12,676 bases of DNA from Luteimonas_C sp035250245 (GCA_035250245.1 DATFFH010000029.1:1-12676), one strand, 5' to 3'. Shown: positions 1 through 6,559, counted from the stretch's first letter. Notes: generated by a model from the sequence alone, not told the origin. Program-made: numbers and translations.

Positions 1-381
1 GCCCATGTACAGGACGAGATGGCCGCCGGAGATGCGCAGACGCTGTCTGCGGCCAACGCCTACACCGACCAGAAGTTCGCCCAGGTTGATTTCTCCGGCA
101 TCAACGACCGCTTCGACGCCATCGATCGCCGCTTCGGCCAACAAAACACGCGCATCAGCCGCGTAGGCGCGATGGGCCTGGCCGCTTCCAGCATGAATGC
201 GCATGCGGTGGCGGCCGACGCCGGCCGCGGCCGCTTCGCGTTGGGTATCGGCTCGCAGGGCGGTAAAAATGCGGTGTCGGTCGGCTACGGCAAACGCATC
301 TCGCGCGCGACCTTGTCGTTGGGCGGCGCGTTCAGCGGCAGCGACAAAGGCGTCACCGCGGGCTTTGGGCTTGATCTTTGA
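1..381 (+). CDS. Trimeric autotransporter adhesin, C-terminal YadA anchor (partial, 5' end outside window)
   Basis: The frame is open from the first base, so only the last 126 residues are visible. A helical stalk segment (NDRFDAIDRRFGQQNTRISR) leads into an alanine/glycine-rich linker (VGAMGLAASSMNAHAVAA). Alternating small and hydrophobic residues follow (FALGIGSQGG, AVSVGYGKRI, ATLSLGGAFS, VTAGFGLDL), which fits the four C-terminal beta strands of the YadA_anchor domain. In this family three chains together build a 12-stranded outer-membrane barrel that exports and anchors a surface adhesin. The passenger and head domains lie upstream of the window. The last residue is Leu; many outer-membrane proteins end in an aromatic residue, so this is slightly atypical. 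The internal ATG at 19 is not a plausible start because the anchor is normally the end of a much longer protein. Family assignment is firm; the target of the adhesin cannot be inferred. Confidence 0.87.
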   Translation, partial: AHVQDEMAAGDAQTLSAANAYTDQKFAQVDFSGINDRFDAIDRRFGQQNTRISRVGAMGLAASSMNAHAVAADAGRGRFALGIGSQGGKNAVSVGYGKRISRATLSLGGAFSGSDKGVTAGFGLDL

Positions 382-393
382 TCGCAGCCTACC

Positions 394-421
394 GCTGTCT
401 GCGCCGATCGGCGCAGACAGC
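394..421 (+). terminator. Perfect 28-bp palindrome after the adhesin gene, probable terminator
   Basis: The arms gctgtctgcgccga (394-407) and tcggcgcagacagc (408-421) are exact reverse complements with no spacer. They begin 12 bases after the adhesin stop codon. In RNA this would fold into a GC-rich hairpin. No U-tract follows on the plus strand, so it is not a canonical intrinsic terminator. It may instead protect the mRNA 3' end. Position supports the call; mechanism is inferred. Confidence 0.45.
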
Positions 422-571
422 GAAAATCGCCGGCGAACTGTTTCTATAGGCCGACCTTGCGCCGGCCCTCTGCACGGCGAATCGGGCTTTTCATGCGTCC
501 GCTGAGCCTTGCAGTCTTCCGGCGAAGCTCGGCGATTGAAAGGCGCCCGCCTTCGTAACGAAAACAGGCCG

Positions 572-601
572 TTGTTGCCGAATACCGCAATTTGCTATCG
601 T
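572..601 (+). promoter_or_regulatory. Possible sigma-70 promoter for the AAA+ ATPase gene
   Basis: TTGTTG at 572-577 is separated by 18 bases from TATCGT at 596-601. TGC immediately precedes the latter, giving an extended -10 pattern. It lies 49 bases upstream of the chosen ATG at 650. The match is partial and by eye. The rest of 422-571 holds nothing I can recognise. Confidence 0.3.
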
Positions 602-649
602 GCGCCGCCTTCGGCTAGTCGCCGCGAAGGACGTTTGCGGGGGAAGCCG

Positions 650-2137
650 ATGAGCCAATTGCAAGACCTCGTCGCGCTGATCCGCGCCGACACGCCGCTG
701 ATCGTCATCGAAACGCCGGACGAACAGCGCGTGATCGAAATGTTCCGGCAGACCCTGGCCCAGGTTTGGCGGGCGCTGTACCGCTGGTCGATCACCGAAG
801 GCCTGCGCCGGCTGGACATGGACCGCGAGGACGAATCGGAAGTCGCGCCCGACGCCTCGAACACGCTGCAGGCGATCCGCGACGCGACCCAGCGCGGCGT
901 CTATCTGCTGCTGGATTTCGATCCTTACCTGGAATACGCCGGCACCCAGCGCATGGTGCGCGACATCGTGCAGCGCCGGCATTGCCAGCCGCACGTGCTG
1001 GTGCTGGTCGGCACCAAGATCGAACTGTCGGCCGACCTGGAGCCGTTCGCGGTGCGTTTCGCGCCTCGCCTGCCCGACGCGGGCACGCTGCTCAAGCTGG
1101 TGCGCGAACAGGCCGACGCCTACGCGCGCGAGAACGGCGGCAAGCGGGTGCGTTCGGACGAAGCTGTGGTCGCGCAGATCGTGCGCAACCTGCAGGGGTT
1201 GAGCGAAACCGATGCGCGCCGCATCGCCCGCCACCTGATCTTCGACGACGGCGTCATCGACGCCAACGATCTGGCGCAGCTGGCCAAGCTGAAGTTCGAA
1301 TTGCTCAACCGCAGCGGCCATCTGCATTTCGAATACGACACCGCGCGCTTCGCCGATGTCGCCGGCGCCGCCCGCGCGAAGCGCTGGATCGAGCAACGCC
1401 GGGTCGCCTTCGTCGAAGGCAAGCCGCCGCCGGGCTTAGATCCGCCCAAAGGCATGCTGCTGCTGGGCGTGCAGGGCTGCGGCAAATCGATGCTGGCCAA
1501 GGCCGTGGCCGGCGGCTTCGGCGTGCCGTTGCTGCGCCTGGATTTCGGCACGCTGTACGACAAGTACCACGGCGAGACCGAGAAGAACCTGCGCGCCGCA
1601 CTGGCTTCGGCCGAACAACTGGCGCCGTGCGTGCTGTGGATCGACGAGATCGAGAAGGCGCTGGCCAGCTCGAACGATGCGGCCGACGGCGGCTTGTCGC
1701 ATCGCGTACTCGGTTATTTCCTCACTTGGCTGGCCGAACGCAAAGCGCCGGTGTTCCTGGTGGCCACCGCCAACCAAGTGCAGGCCTTGCCGCCGGAATT
1801 GCTGCGCAAAGGCCGCTTCGACGAAATCTTCTTCGTCGATCTGCCGACGCCGGCCGCGCGCGAAGATATCTTCAAGCTGCACCTGCTCAAGCGCAAACTC
1901 GATCCGGCTTCTTTCGATCTGCCTGCATTGGCGCGCGCGTCCGAAGGTTTTTCCGGCGCCGAGATCGAACAGGCGATCGTCGCCGCGCTGTATGCGGCCC
2001 ATGCGCAGAACGCGCCGCTGTCCGAATTCCAGCTGCACGCCGAGCTTAAGCAGGCGCGCCCACTTTCGGTGCTGATGCGCGAGCAGGTGCAAGCGCTGCG
2101 CGAATGGGCGCGCGAGCGGACTGTACCGGCGGATTGA
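650..2137 (+). CDS. Ycf46-like AAA+ ATPase
   Basis: A 495-residue AAA+ ATPase of the Ycf46 type. The N-terminal half (about 1-240) begins MSQLQDLVALIRADTPLIVI, a form typical of this family, and lacks an obvious catalytic motif. The AAA module follows: Walker A GVQGCGKS (273-280), Walker B VLWIDE (328-333), sensor-1 Asn375 in VATANQ, the LLRKGRFDE stretch with Arg386 and Arg389 as arginine-finger candidates, and a C-terminal lid with GFSGAEIEQ. All nucleotide-handling residues look intact. The frame is open back to 509, but the ATG at 650 is chosen because it has a purine-rich ribosome site (gggggaag) and starts at the conserved N-terminus. There is no signal peptide or membrane segment, so it is cytosolic. 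Ycf46 is a plastid/cyanobacterial family whose role outside phototrophs is not established. The gene stands alone and converges on the LysR gene. Confidence 0.85.
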   Translation: MSQLQDLVALIRADTPLIVIETPDEQRVIEMFRQTLAQVWRALYRWSITEGLRRLDMDREDESEVAPDASNTLQAIRDATQRGVYLLLDFDPYLEYAGTQRMVRDIVQRRHCQPHVLVLVGTKIELSADLEPFAVRFAPRLPDAGTLLKLVREQADAYARENGGKRVRSDEAVVAQIVRNLQGLSETDARRIARHLIFDDGVIDANDLAQLAKLKFELLNRSGHLHFEYDTARFADVAGAARAKRWIEQRRVAFVEGKPPPGLDPPKGMLLLGVQGCGKSMLAKAVAGGFGVPLLRLDFGTLYDKYHGETEKNLRAALASAEQLAPCVLWIDEIEKALASSNDAADGGLSHRVLGYFLTWLAERKAPVFLVATANQVQALPPELLRKGRFDEIFFVDLPTPAAREDIFKLHLLKRKLDPASFDLPALARASEGFSGAEIEQAIVAALYAAHAQNAPLSEFQLHAELKQARPLSVLMREQVQALREWARERTVPAD

Positions 2138-2148
2138 GGCCGCTTTTC

Positions 2149-2215
2149 GTAGGTGCGAATTCATTCGCACGCTTTTCACCATCAAGCAAAAGCGTGCGAA
2201 TGAATTCGCACCTAC
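2149..2215. repeat. REP pair, class gtgcgaat/attcgcac
   Basis: Two head-to-head palindromic units lie between the convergent ATPase and LysR genes. The left unit starts GTAG at 2149 and contains gtgcgaat-tc-attcgcac. The right unit is its reverse complement, ending in CTAC at 2212-2215. Including flanks, the arms run 2143-2176 and 2188-2220 and differ by a single extra base. The whole can fold into one long hairpin with T-runs on both sides. It could therefore act as a bidirectional terminator for both genes as well as being a REP-type repeat. Confidence 0.85.
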
Positions 2216-2237
2216 AAAAGCCGAGGCCCGTGGCGAA

Positions 2238-3128
2238 TCAACCGCCTTCCAGCACCGGTTTGAGCTTCAGCATCGCCTCGCGCATCTCGTCCATGAACAC
2301 GCGTACGCGCGCGACGCGGCGCAGATCGGGGTGCGTGAGCAGCCACAGTTCGTTGCGCAGCTCGGCCACCGGTTCGCCGACGCGGGCCAGGCCCGGCATG
2401 CGGTCGCCGAGATAGCAAGGCAATACCGCAAGCCCCAAGCCTTGCGCCGCGGCGTCGCGCAACGAGAGCAAGCTGTTTGCGCGGTAGGTCGCGCGCCGGT
2501 CGTAACCCTCGCGCGCCAGCCATCGCGACGAGTTGAGGTGCGACAGGCTGTCGTCGGGTGCGACCCAGTCGTGCGCGGTCAGGTCGTCGCCGTCGCGCAC
2601 GCGCCACCGCTTCGGGCGATAGACGGCGAAAGCGATGTTCGCGATCTTGCGCCCGACCAAATTGTCCGGCGGCCCGCCGCTGGGCCGCAGCGCCACGTCC
2701 GCTTCGCGCCGGCTCAAGTTGTAGACCGCGTTGTCGGCGACCACCTCCAGCACGATCTGCGGATGCGCGCGTCGGAACGCGGCGAACACCGGCGGCAATA
2801 ACCCGAACAGCAAGGTGTCGGTGGTGGTGACGCGGATCGTGCCCGAGGGCCGCTCGTCGCGGCCGGCCAGGCGCCGCTCCACCGCTTCGATCCGCGTTTC
2901 CAATTCGGCGGCCGCCGCGATCACGTCCTCGCCGGCCGCAGTCGGCGAATACCCGTCGCGCGCACGCTCGAACAGGCGCACGCCCAATTTGCGTTCGATC
3001 GCGTTGATCTGCCGGAACACGGTGGGATGGCTGACGCGCAGGCTTTTGGCCGCGCCGTTGAGCGAGCCGGCGCGGCCCACGGCCAAGACCAGGCGATAGT
3101 CGTTCCAATCCAAGGCTTGTTCATTCAT
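2238..3128 (-). CDS. LysR-type transcriptional regulator
   Basis: A 296-residue LysR-family regulator of normal length. Residues about 8-67 form the winged helix-turn-helix (DYRLVLAVGRAGSLNGAAKS, then LRVSHPTVFRQINAIERKLG, ending VRLFERARDGYSPTAAG). The rest is the effector-binding domain, with the usual IRVTTTDTLLFGLLPPVFAAF entry and the ADVALRPSGGPPDNLVGRKI stretch. The start at 3128 (MNEQALDWNDYR) is chosen because the helix-turn-helix then begins at the usual distance from the N-terminus. An ATG 16 codons upstream at 3176 is in frame and is preceded by AAGG at very short spacing, so a longer product cannot be excluded. The gene is divergent from the AzoR-like reductase gene with 86 bases between starts. 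That is the classic layout for a LysR protein that controls its neighbour and itself. The inducer is unknown. Confidence 0.88.
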   Translation of the reverse strand: MNEQALDWNDYRLVLAVGRAGSLNGAAKSLRVSHPTVFRQINAIERKLGVRLFERARDGYSPTAAGEDVIAAAAELETRIEAVERRLAGRDERPSGTIRVTTTDTLLFGLLPPVFAAFRRAHPQIVLEVVADNAVYNLSRREADVALRPSGGPPDNLVGRKIANIAFAVYRPKRWRVRDGDDLTAHDWVAPDDSLSHLNSSRWLAREGYDRRATYRANSLLSLRDAAAQGLGLAVLPCYLGDRMPGLARVGEPVAELRNELWLLTHPDLRRVARVRVFMDEMREAMLKLKPVLEGG

Positions 3129-3175
3129 GCAAACACCGCTTGCCGTTTTGGCGAAGTGATTTTCACGAATGAACA
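3119..3175. promoter_or_regulatory. Candidate LysR operator region (dyads between divergent genes)
   Basis: Two dyads are visible between the divergent genes. TGTTCATTC (3119-3127) and GAATGAACA (3167-3175) are exact reverse complements 39 bases apart. Near the right arm is the short palindrome GTGATTTTCAC (3156-3166), whose arms are GTGA and TCAC. LysR proteins bind interrupted dyads in such regions. The left arm overlaps the start of the regulator gene, which would fit autorepression. Function is inferred from position only. Confidence 0.35.
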
Positions 3176-3214
3176 TCCTACCTTGCCGTCACCGCATCCG
3201 CATCCATCGCCGCC

Positions 3215-3844
3215 ATGACCGACCTGCTGTACATCGAAGCATCGCCGCGCAAACAGCGCTCGCATTCCATCGCCGTGGCCGAGACGTTCCTGCACGCCTA
3301 CCGCCAGGCCAAGCCAGAGGCCGTCGTCGACAAGCTCGACTTGTGGCAGGAACCGCTGCCCGCTATGGACGGCGCGATCCTGGACGCGAAGTACGCAATC
3401 CTGGCCAAACAGCCGCACACCGACGTGCAGCGCGCGGCCTGGGGCGAGATCGAACGCGCCGTCGCCCGCTTCGACGCCGCGGACCGGCTGCTGTTCTCGG
3501 TGCCGATGTGGAACTTCAACGTGCCCTACGTGCTGAAGCACTACATCGACGTGGTGACCCAGCCGACGCTGACCTTCAGCTTCTCGCCTGAAGCAGGTTA
3601 TCGCGGCCTGCTGCAAGGCAAGCGCGCGCTGATGGTCTACGCCAGTTCGGGCGACTACCTGCCCGGCACCACCAATCCGCGGCCGGATTACCAGAAGCCT
3701 TTCGTGGAAGCCTGGCTGCGCTTCATCGGCATCCACGACATCGAAACGGTGGCGGTGCAGCCGACCATCGGCAATCCCGATCTGCTGCGCGCGACCACCG
3801 ATGAAGCCATGCGGCGCGTGGTCGAACTGGCCCGCGATTTCTGA
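3215..3844 (+). CDS. FMN-dependent NAD(P)H azoreductase/quinone reductase (AzoR-like, Flavodoxin_2 fold)
   Basis: A 209-residue cytosolic flavoprotein of full family length. The N-terminal phosphate-binding loop SPRKQRSHS (10-18) and PMWNFNVP (97-104), with the following LKHYIDVV, are the FMN-binding signatures of the AzoR/NQO-like Flavodoxin_2 family. The segment LTFSFSPEAGYRGLLQGKRA (119-138) and the glycine/serine turn YASSGDY (142-148) also match. Family members use NAD(P)H to reduce quinones, azo dyes and nitro compounds by two-electron steps, which protects against thiol-reactive electrophiles. The gene is first in a tightly spaced run with an SMR transporter and an AhpD-like gene and is divergent from a LysR regulator, so LysR control is likely. 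No strong ribosome site precedes the ATG. The substrate cannot be told from sequence. Confidence 0.87.
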   Translation: MTDLLYIEASPRKQRSHSIAVAETFLHAYRQAKPEAVVDKLDLWQEPLPAMDGAILDAKYAILAKQPHTDVQRAAWGEIERAVARFDAADRLLFSVPMWNFNVPYVLKHYIDVVTQPTLTFSFSPEAGYRGLLQGKRALMVYASSGDYLPGTTNPRPDYQKPFVEAWLRFIGIHDIETVAVQPTIGNPDLLRATTDEAMRRVVELARDF

Positions 3845-3856
3845 GGAGAAGCGACG

Positions 3857-4186
3857 ATGAGCACGGGACTGGCCTGGGTATTGCTGATCGTCTCCGGACT
3901 GCTGGACGTGGTCTGGGCGGTGAGCATGAAATATTCGCAAGGCTATACGCGGCCGGGCTGGAGCCTGTTGTCGCTGGCGACGCTGGCCGCCTTCGTCTGG
4001 CTGCTGGGACGCGCGTTGCAGGCGTTGCCGCTGGGCAACGCCTACGCGGTGTGGACCGGCGTGGGCGCGGTCGGCAGCGTGCTGATGGGCGTGTGGCTGT
4101 TCGGCGAGGCGATCACGCCGGTGCGGCTGGGCTTCATCGGGCTGATCGTGGCCGGCATCGTCGGCCTGAAAATGACTTCGTCCTGA
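3857..4186 (+). CDS. Small multidrug resistance (SMR) transporter, SugE/Gdx type
   Basis: A 109-residue inner-membrane protein with four predicted helices (about 3-21, 33-51, 58-81, 88-105). The motifs VVWAVSMKYSQGYTR (18-32) and GNAYAVWTGVGAVG (60-73) match the SugE/Gdx branch, whose studied members export guanidinium in exchange for protons. The start has a good ribosome site (GAGGAG, 3843-3848), which overlaps the stop codon of the upstream reductase; the gap is 12 bases, so the two are surely co-transcribed. The oddity is residue 17. The membrane glutamate that binds both protons and substrate in SMR proteins is Asp here (GLLDVVW; codon GAC at 3905-3907). Aspartate keeps the charge but shortens the side chain, so coupling or substrate choice may differ. 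Family call is firm; substrate is uncertain. Confidence 0.87.
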   Translation: MSTGLAWVLLIVSGLLDVVWAVSMKYSQGYTRPGWSLLSLATLAAFVWLLGRALQALPLGNAYAVWTGVGAVGSVLMGVWLFGEAITPVRLGFIGLIVAGIVGLKMTSS

Positions 4187-4209
4187 TTTTCGAAGAAAGA
4201 GGAGCCGCG

Positions 4210-4665
4210 ATGCAAAGACTCGACGCCAACGCGCTGTCGCCGCAAGGTCGCCAGGCCTTGCTGGCGCTGCACGAACACGTGGGGAACAGCGGCCTGGAAC
4301 GTTCGCTGCTGGACTTGATCAACGTGCGCGCTTCGCAGATCAACGGCTGCGGCTATTGCCTGTGGCTGCACCATCGCGAAGCGCTGGCGCACGGCGAGCG
4401 CGCCGAGCGCCTGCACGTGCTGCCGGCGTGGCGCGAAGTGGACGCTTTCAGTCCGCGAGAACGCGCGGCGCTGGCCTGGACTGAAGCGGTGACGCGGATC
4501 GCGGATGGCGGCGTTGACGACGCGCTGTACGCCGAAGCCCGCATGCATTTCGACGAAGCGGAATTGGTCGCGTTGAACTATGCCGCGATCGAGATCAATG
4601 CCTGGAACCGGTTGGCGATACCGTTCCGGAAGGCGCCGCCAGGCCTCAAACCCCCGGCGGCCTGA
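4210..4665 (+). CDS. Carboxymuconolactone decarboxylase/AhpD-family protein
   Basis: A 151-residue protein of the CMD/AhpD-like family. The core RASQINGCGYCLWLHHREAL (40-59) contains the redox pair Cys47-x-x-Cys50 and the histidine at Cys+4 (His54) that define the alkylhydroperoxidase-like group. The residue 12 before the first Cys, often Glu in this family and part of the proton relay, is Asp35. Helices with ALAWTEAVTRIAD (about 91-103) and an ALNYAAIEINAWNRLAI-type C-terminus complete the fold. Likely activity is thiol-dependent peroxide or other redox chemistry. The ATG at 4210 has a strong ribosome site (AGAGGAG just upstream) and lies 23 bases after the SMR stop, so it is in the same operon. 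Longer in-frame starts would overlap the transporter gene and are rejected. Confidence 0.87.
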   Translation: MQRLDANALSPQGRQALLALHEHVGNSGLERSLLDLINVRASQINGCGYCLWLHHREALAHGERAERLHVLPAWREVDAFSPRERAALAWTEAVTRIADGGVDDALYAEARMHFDEAELVALNYAAIEINAWNRLAIPFRKAPPGLKPPAA

Positions 4666-4675
4666 CCGCTTTTTT

Positions 4676-4764
4676 GTAGGAGCGGCTTCAGCCGCAAGCT
4701 TTTTCTTGAATTGCTGCGATGTCGCGATTTGACGCAAAGAGCTCGCGGCTGAAGCCGCTCCTAC
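4676..4764. repeat. REP pair, class gcggcttc-agccgc (family A, copy 1)
   Basis: The left unit starts GTAG at 4676 and holds gcggct-tc-agccgc. The right unit is its inverted copy, ending in CTAC at 4761-4764. Flanking T- and A-runs extend the pairing. The interior carries tgtcgcgatttga, shared with the copy at 5221. It sits between the decarboxylase and tautomerase genes and could form a long hairpin in the transcript, weakening or ending read-through. Confidence 0.87.
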
Positions 4765-4773
4765 AAAAAGCAA

Positions 4774-4799
4774 GAGCAGCGGAGCAAGCTCCGCTCTAC
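4774..4799 (-). repeat. Single REP unit, class agcggagc/gctccgct (family B, copy 1)
   Basis: The stem agcggagc-aa-gctccgct (4778-4795) is followed by CTAC (4796-4799), so its GTAG head is on the minus strand. The same unit, in the opposite orientation, recurs at 10413 next to another family A pair. Confidence 0.8.
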
Positions 4800-4824
4800 A
4801 CAAGCAAGCTCACGGAGAATCCTC

Positions 4825-5205
4825 ATGCCCCTGGTCCGCATCGACCTTCGCGCCGGCAAGTCGCCGGAATACCTTCGCGCCATCACCGACAGCCTATATG
4901 CCGCGATGCGCGAATCCTTCGCGGTGCCTGAGGACGACCGTTTCATGCTGATCCACCAGCACGCGGCCGAAGAGTTCATCTACGACGCCGGTTATCTGGG
5001 CGTCCGCCGCAGCGAGGATCTGGTGATCGTGCAGATCACCGCCAACAACACCCGCACGCTGGAACAGAAAAAGGCGTTCTTCGCCGACGCGGCGCGGCGG
5101 CTGTCCGCATCGCCCGGGCTGCGGCCGGAGGACGTGCTGATCAGCCTGGTCGAGGTGCCGAAAGAGAATTGGTCCTTCGGCTTGGGACTGGCCCAATACG
5201 CCTAA
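4825..5205 (+). CDS. Tautomerase-superfamily protein (Tautomerase_2 type)
   Basis: A 126-residue protein. It begins MPLVRIDLRAGKSPEYLRAI, so Met removal exposes the N-terminal proline that acts as general base in the tautomerase superfamily. Other family landmarks are VPEDDRFM (34-41), ITANNTRTLEQKKAF (71-85) and the C-terminal LVEVPKENWSFGLGLAQYA. At this length it carries two beta-alpha-beta units in one chain, unlike the 62-residue 4-oxalocrotonate tautomerases. The exact substrate of this subgroup is unknown to me. The ATG is supported by CGGAG (4813-4817) seven bases upstream. It follows the reductase/SMR/decarboxylase run in the same direction, but a REP pair and a single REP unit separate it, so co-transcription is only possible, not certain. 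Confidence 0.85.
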   Translation: MPLVRIDLRAGKSPEYLRAITDSLYAAMRESFAVPEDDRFMLIHQHAAEEFIYDAGYLGVRRSEDLVIVQITANNTRTLEQKKAFFADAARRLSASPGLRPEDVLISLVEVPKENWSFGLGLAQYA

Positions 5206-5220
5206 CGGCCGTGGTTTTTT

Positions 5221-5310
5221 GTAGGAGCGGCTTTAGCCGCGAGCTCTTTCCCTGAAATCGCCGCATTGTCGCGATTTGATGAAAAAGCTCGCGGCTAAAG
5301 CCGCTCCTAC
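5221..5310. repeat. REP pair, class gcggcttt-agccgc (family A, copy 2)
   Basis: GTAG at 5221 opens the left unit, with gcggct-tt-agccgc and the tail gcgagct. The inverted unit closes with CTAC at 5307-5310. The interior shares tgtcgcgatttgat with copy 1. It starts 15 bases after the tautomerase stop and may end that transcript. The remaining 90 bases to the next gene (5311-5400) hold only that gene's ribosome site. Confidence 0.88.
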
Positions 5311-5400
5311 AAAAGCAGGCGGACCTCGGGGCGGCCCTAGCTGGCGAACGCCTTCCCGCAGGCCTAACGTCGTGCGATCACCCGTGTGGGAGGGCGTGCG

Positions 5401-6387
5401 ATGGCAGGCGTGCAACCGCTAGGCATCACTCCGCAGAGTTGGCAGGATCGGGCCGCCGCGTTCCGGGCCGATCCGCAGGCGCAGGCGCCCGCCACGCCCA
5501 CCGGCAGCTACCAGCTCGAACCCAGCTATCACCCGCAGCTGTTCGGGTTGACCCCGCGCCAGGGGCCGACCGCCGGCGCCACCTCGTTCGCCGACGAAGT
5601 GCGCGGCCGCGACGCCCAGGCGATCGATCTGGAGCTGATGCAGATCGCCAACGCCGTCTACGATCCGAACGTACAGAATGTGGGCGATTGGACCCGGTTG
5701 ACCGACGCGCAGCTGCGCGATGCAGGCATCGACCCGGCCACGCTTGAAACGCCGGACACCGGCTTCCGCGCCGGCATCTACACCGACGGCGACGGCAATT
5801 ACGTACTGGCTTTCTCCGGATCGAACGAACGCATCGACTGGACCGGCGCCAATTTCCCGCAAGGCCTGGGGATGCGCACCGAGCAGTACGACCAGGCAGT
5901 AGCGCTGGCCCAGCAAGTGGCCAATAGCGAGTTCGGACGCGAAGGCAACGTGGTCATCACCGGCCATTCGCTCGGCGGCGGCTTGAGCGGTCTCGCTTCG
6001 CTGGCCACCGACATCCCGGCGGTGACCTTCGATGCCTCCGGCGTGCACGACGACACCATGGAGCAGTTCGGCCTGGATCCCGGCCAAGCCAAGCAGGATG
6101 CCGAAAACGGCCTGATCCGCCGCTACAACGTCGACGGCGATCCGCTGACCGAGGCCCAGGAAGACACCCCAGGCTTGAACCGGATCATGCCGGACGCGCC
6201 GGGCCACGAGATCACGTTGGACAGCCCGCTGCCGCCGATCGATCCGCCGTCCTGGACCTGGAATCCGATCGAGATGGCCCAGCGCACGGCCGACTATTTG
6301 AAGGCCAAGGCCGAGCGTGTGGGCGATCTGCATCGGCAACAGACGATGATCGATGCGCTGGAGCAGCAGCGGCCTTGGGAGCGTTGA
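5401..6387 (+). CDS. Lipase class 3-like alpha/beta hydrolase, candidate secreted effector (module 1)
   Basis: A 328-residue protein without signal peptide or membrane helix. The first ~75 residues are Pro/Gln/Ala-rich and probably disordered. The hydrolase domain starts near ELMQIANAVYDP and contains TGFRAGIYTDGDGNYVLAFS and the nucleophile elbow GHSLGGG (188-194, Ser190). Asp247 in NVDGDPLT is the likely acid. His269 (GHEITL) is the only good candidate base in the expected region. The C-terminus is a short charged helix (about 290-328). Start: ATG 5401 follows GGAGG with seven-base spacing; an upstream in-frame GTG at 5386 would hide that site. It is a clear paralogue of the hydrolase at 7896, and each is followed by an ankyrin lipoprotein gene. 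Cytosolic synthesis plus a lipoprotein partner suggests a lipase effector delivered by a contact-dependent system, but no VgrG, PAAR or XVIPCD-type element is visible. Hydrolase fold is firm; effector role is inferred. Confidence 0.8.
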   Translation: MAGVQPLGITPQSWQDRAAAFRADPQAQAPATPTGSYQLEPSYHPQLFGLTPRQGPTAGATSFADEVRGRDAQAIDLELMQIANAVYDPNVQNVGDWTRLTDAQLRDAGIDPATLETPDTGFRAGIYTDGDGNYVLAFSGSNERIDWTGANFPQGLGMRTEQYDQAVALAQQVANSEFGREGNVVITGHSLGGGLSGLASLATDIPAVTFDASGVHDDTMEQFGLDPGQAKQDAENGLIRRYNVDGDPLTEAQEDTPGLNRIMPDAPGHEITLDSPLPPIDPPSWTWNPIEMAQRTADYLKAKAERVGDLHRQQTMIDALEQQRPWER

Positions 6388-6420
6388 GCGCTTCGCTGCT
6401 TTCGCCTTCGTAGAGCTTTC

Positions 6421-6499
6421 GTAGAGTCGAGCCTGCTCGACTGCTCTTCGTCGCGATCCCATCCCCGCTTGGAAAGCAGTCGAGCAGGCTCGACTCTAC
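6421..6499. repeat. REP pair, class tcgagc-ct-gctcga (family D)
   Basis: GTAG at 6421 heads the left unit (stem tcgagc-ct-gctcga). The inverted unit runs from about 6476 to CTAC at 6496-6499. An extra GTAGAGCTTTC fragment at 6410 precedes it. It lies between hydrolase 1 and its ankyrin partner. Confidence 0.85.
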
Positions 6500-6559
6500 A
6501 GAAGCGGTTCCGTCGGTGTCTTTCGCAAACCATTGACGCCGCCGTGCAAGAATCGCCGC

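Noticed and set aside
35..51. Small palindrome cgcagac-gct-gtctgcg inside the adhesin gene, sharing ten bases with the arm at 394-403
   Set aside because: It is in coding sequence with sensible codons; the shared decamer is most likely chance in GC-rich DNA.
491..1396. Long minus-strand open frame opposite the AAA+ ATPase gene
   Set aside because: It mirrors a high-GC coding gene, has low-complexity composition and matches no family I recognise.
5419..6462. Long minus-strand open frame opposite hydrolase 1
   Set aside because: Antisense artefact of third-position GC bias; it also runs through a REP element.
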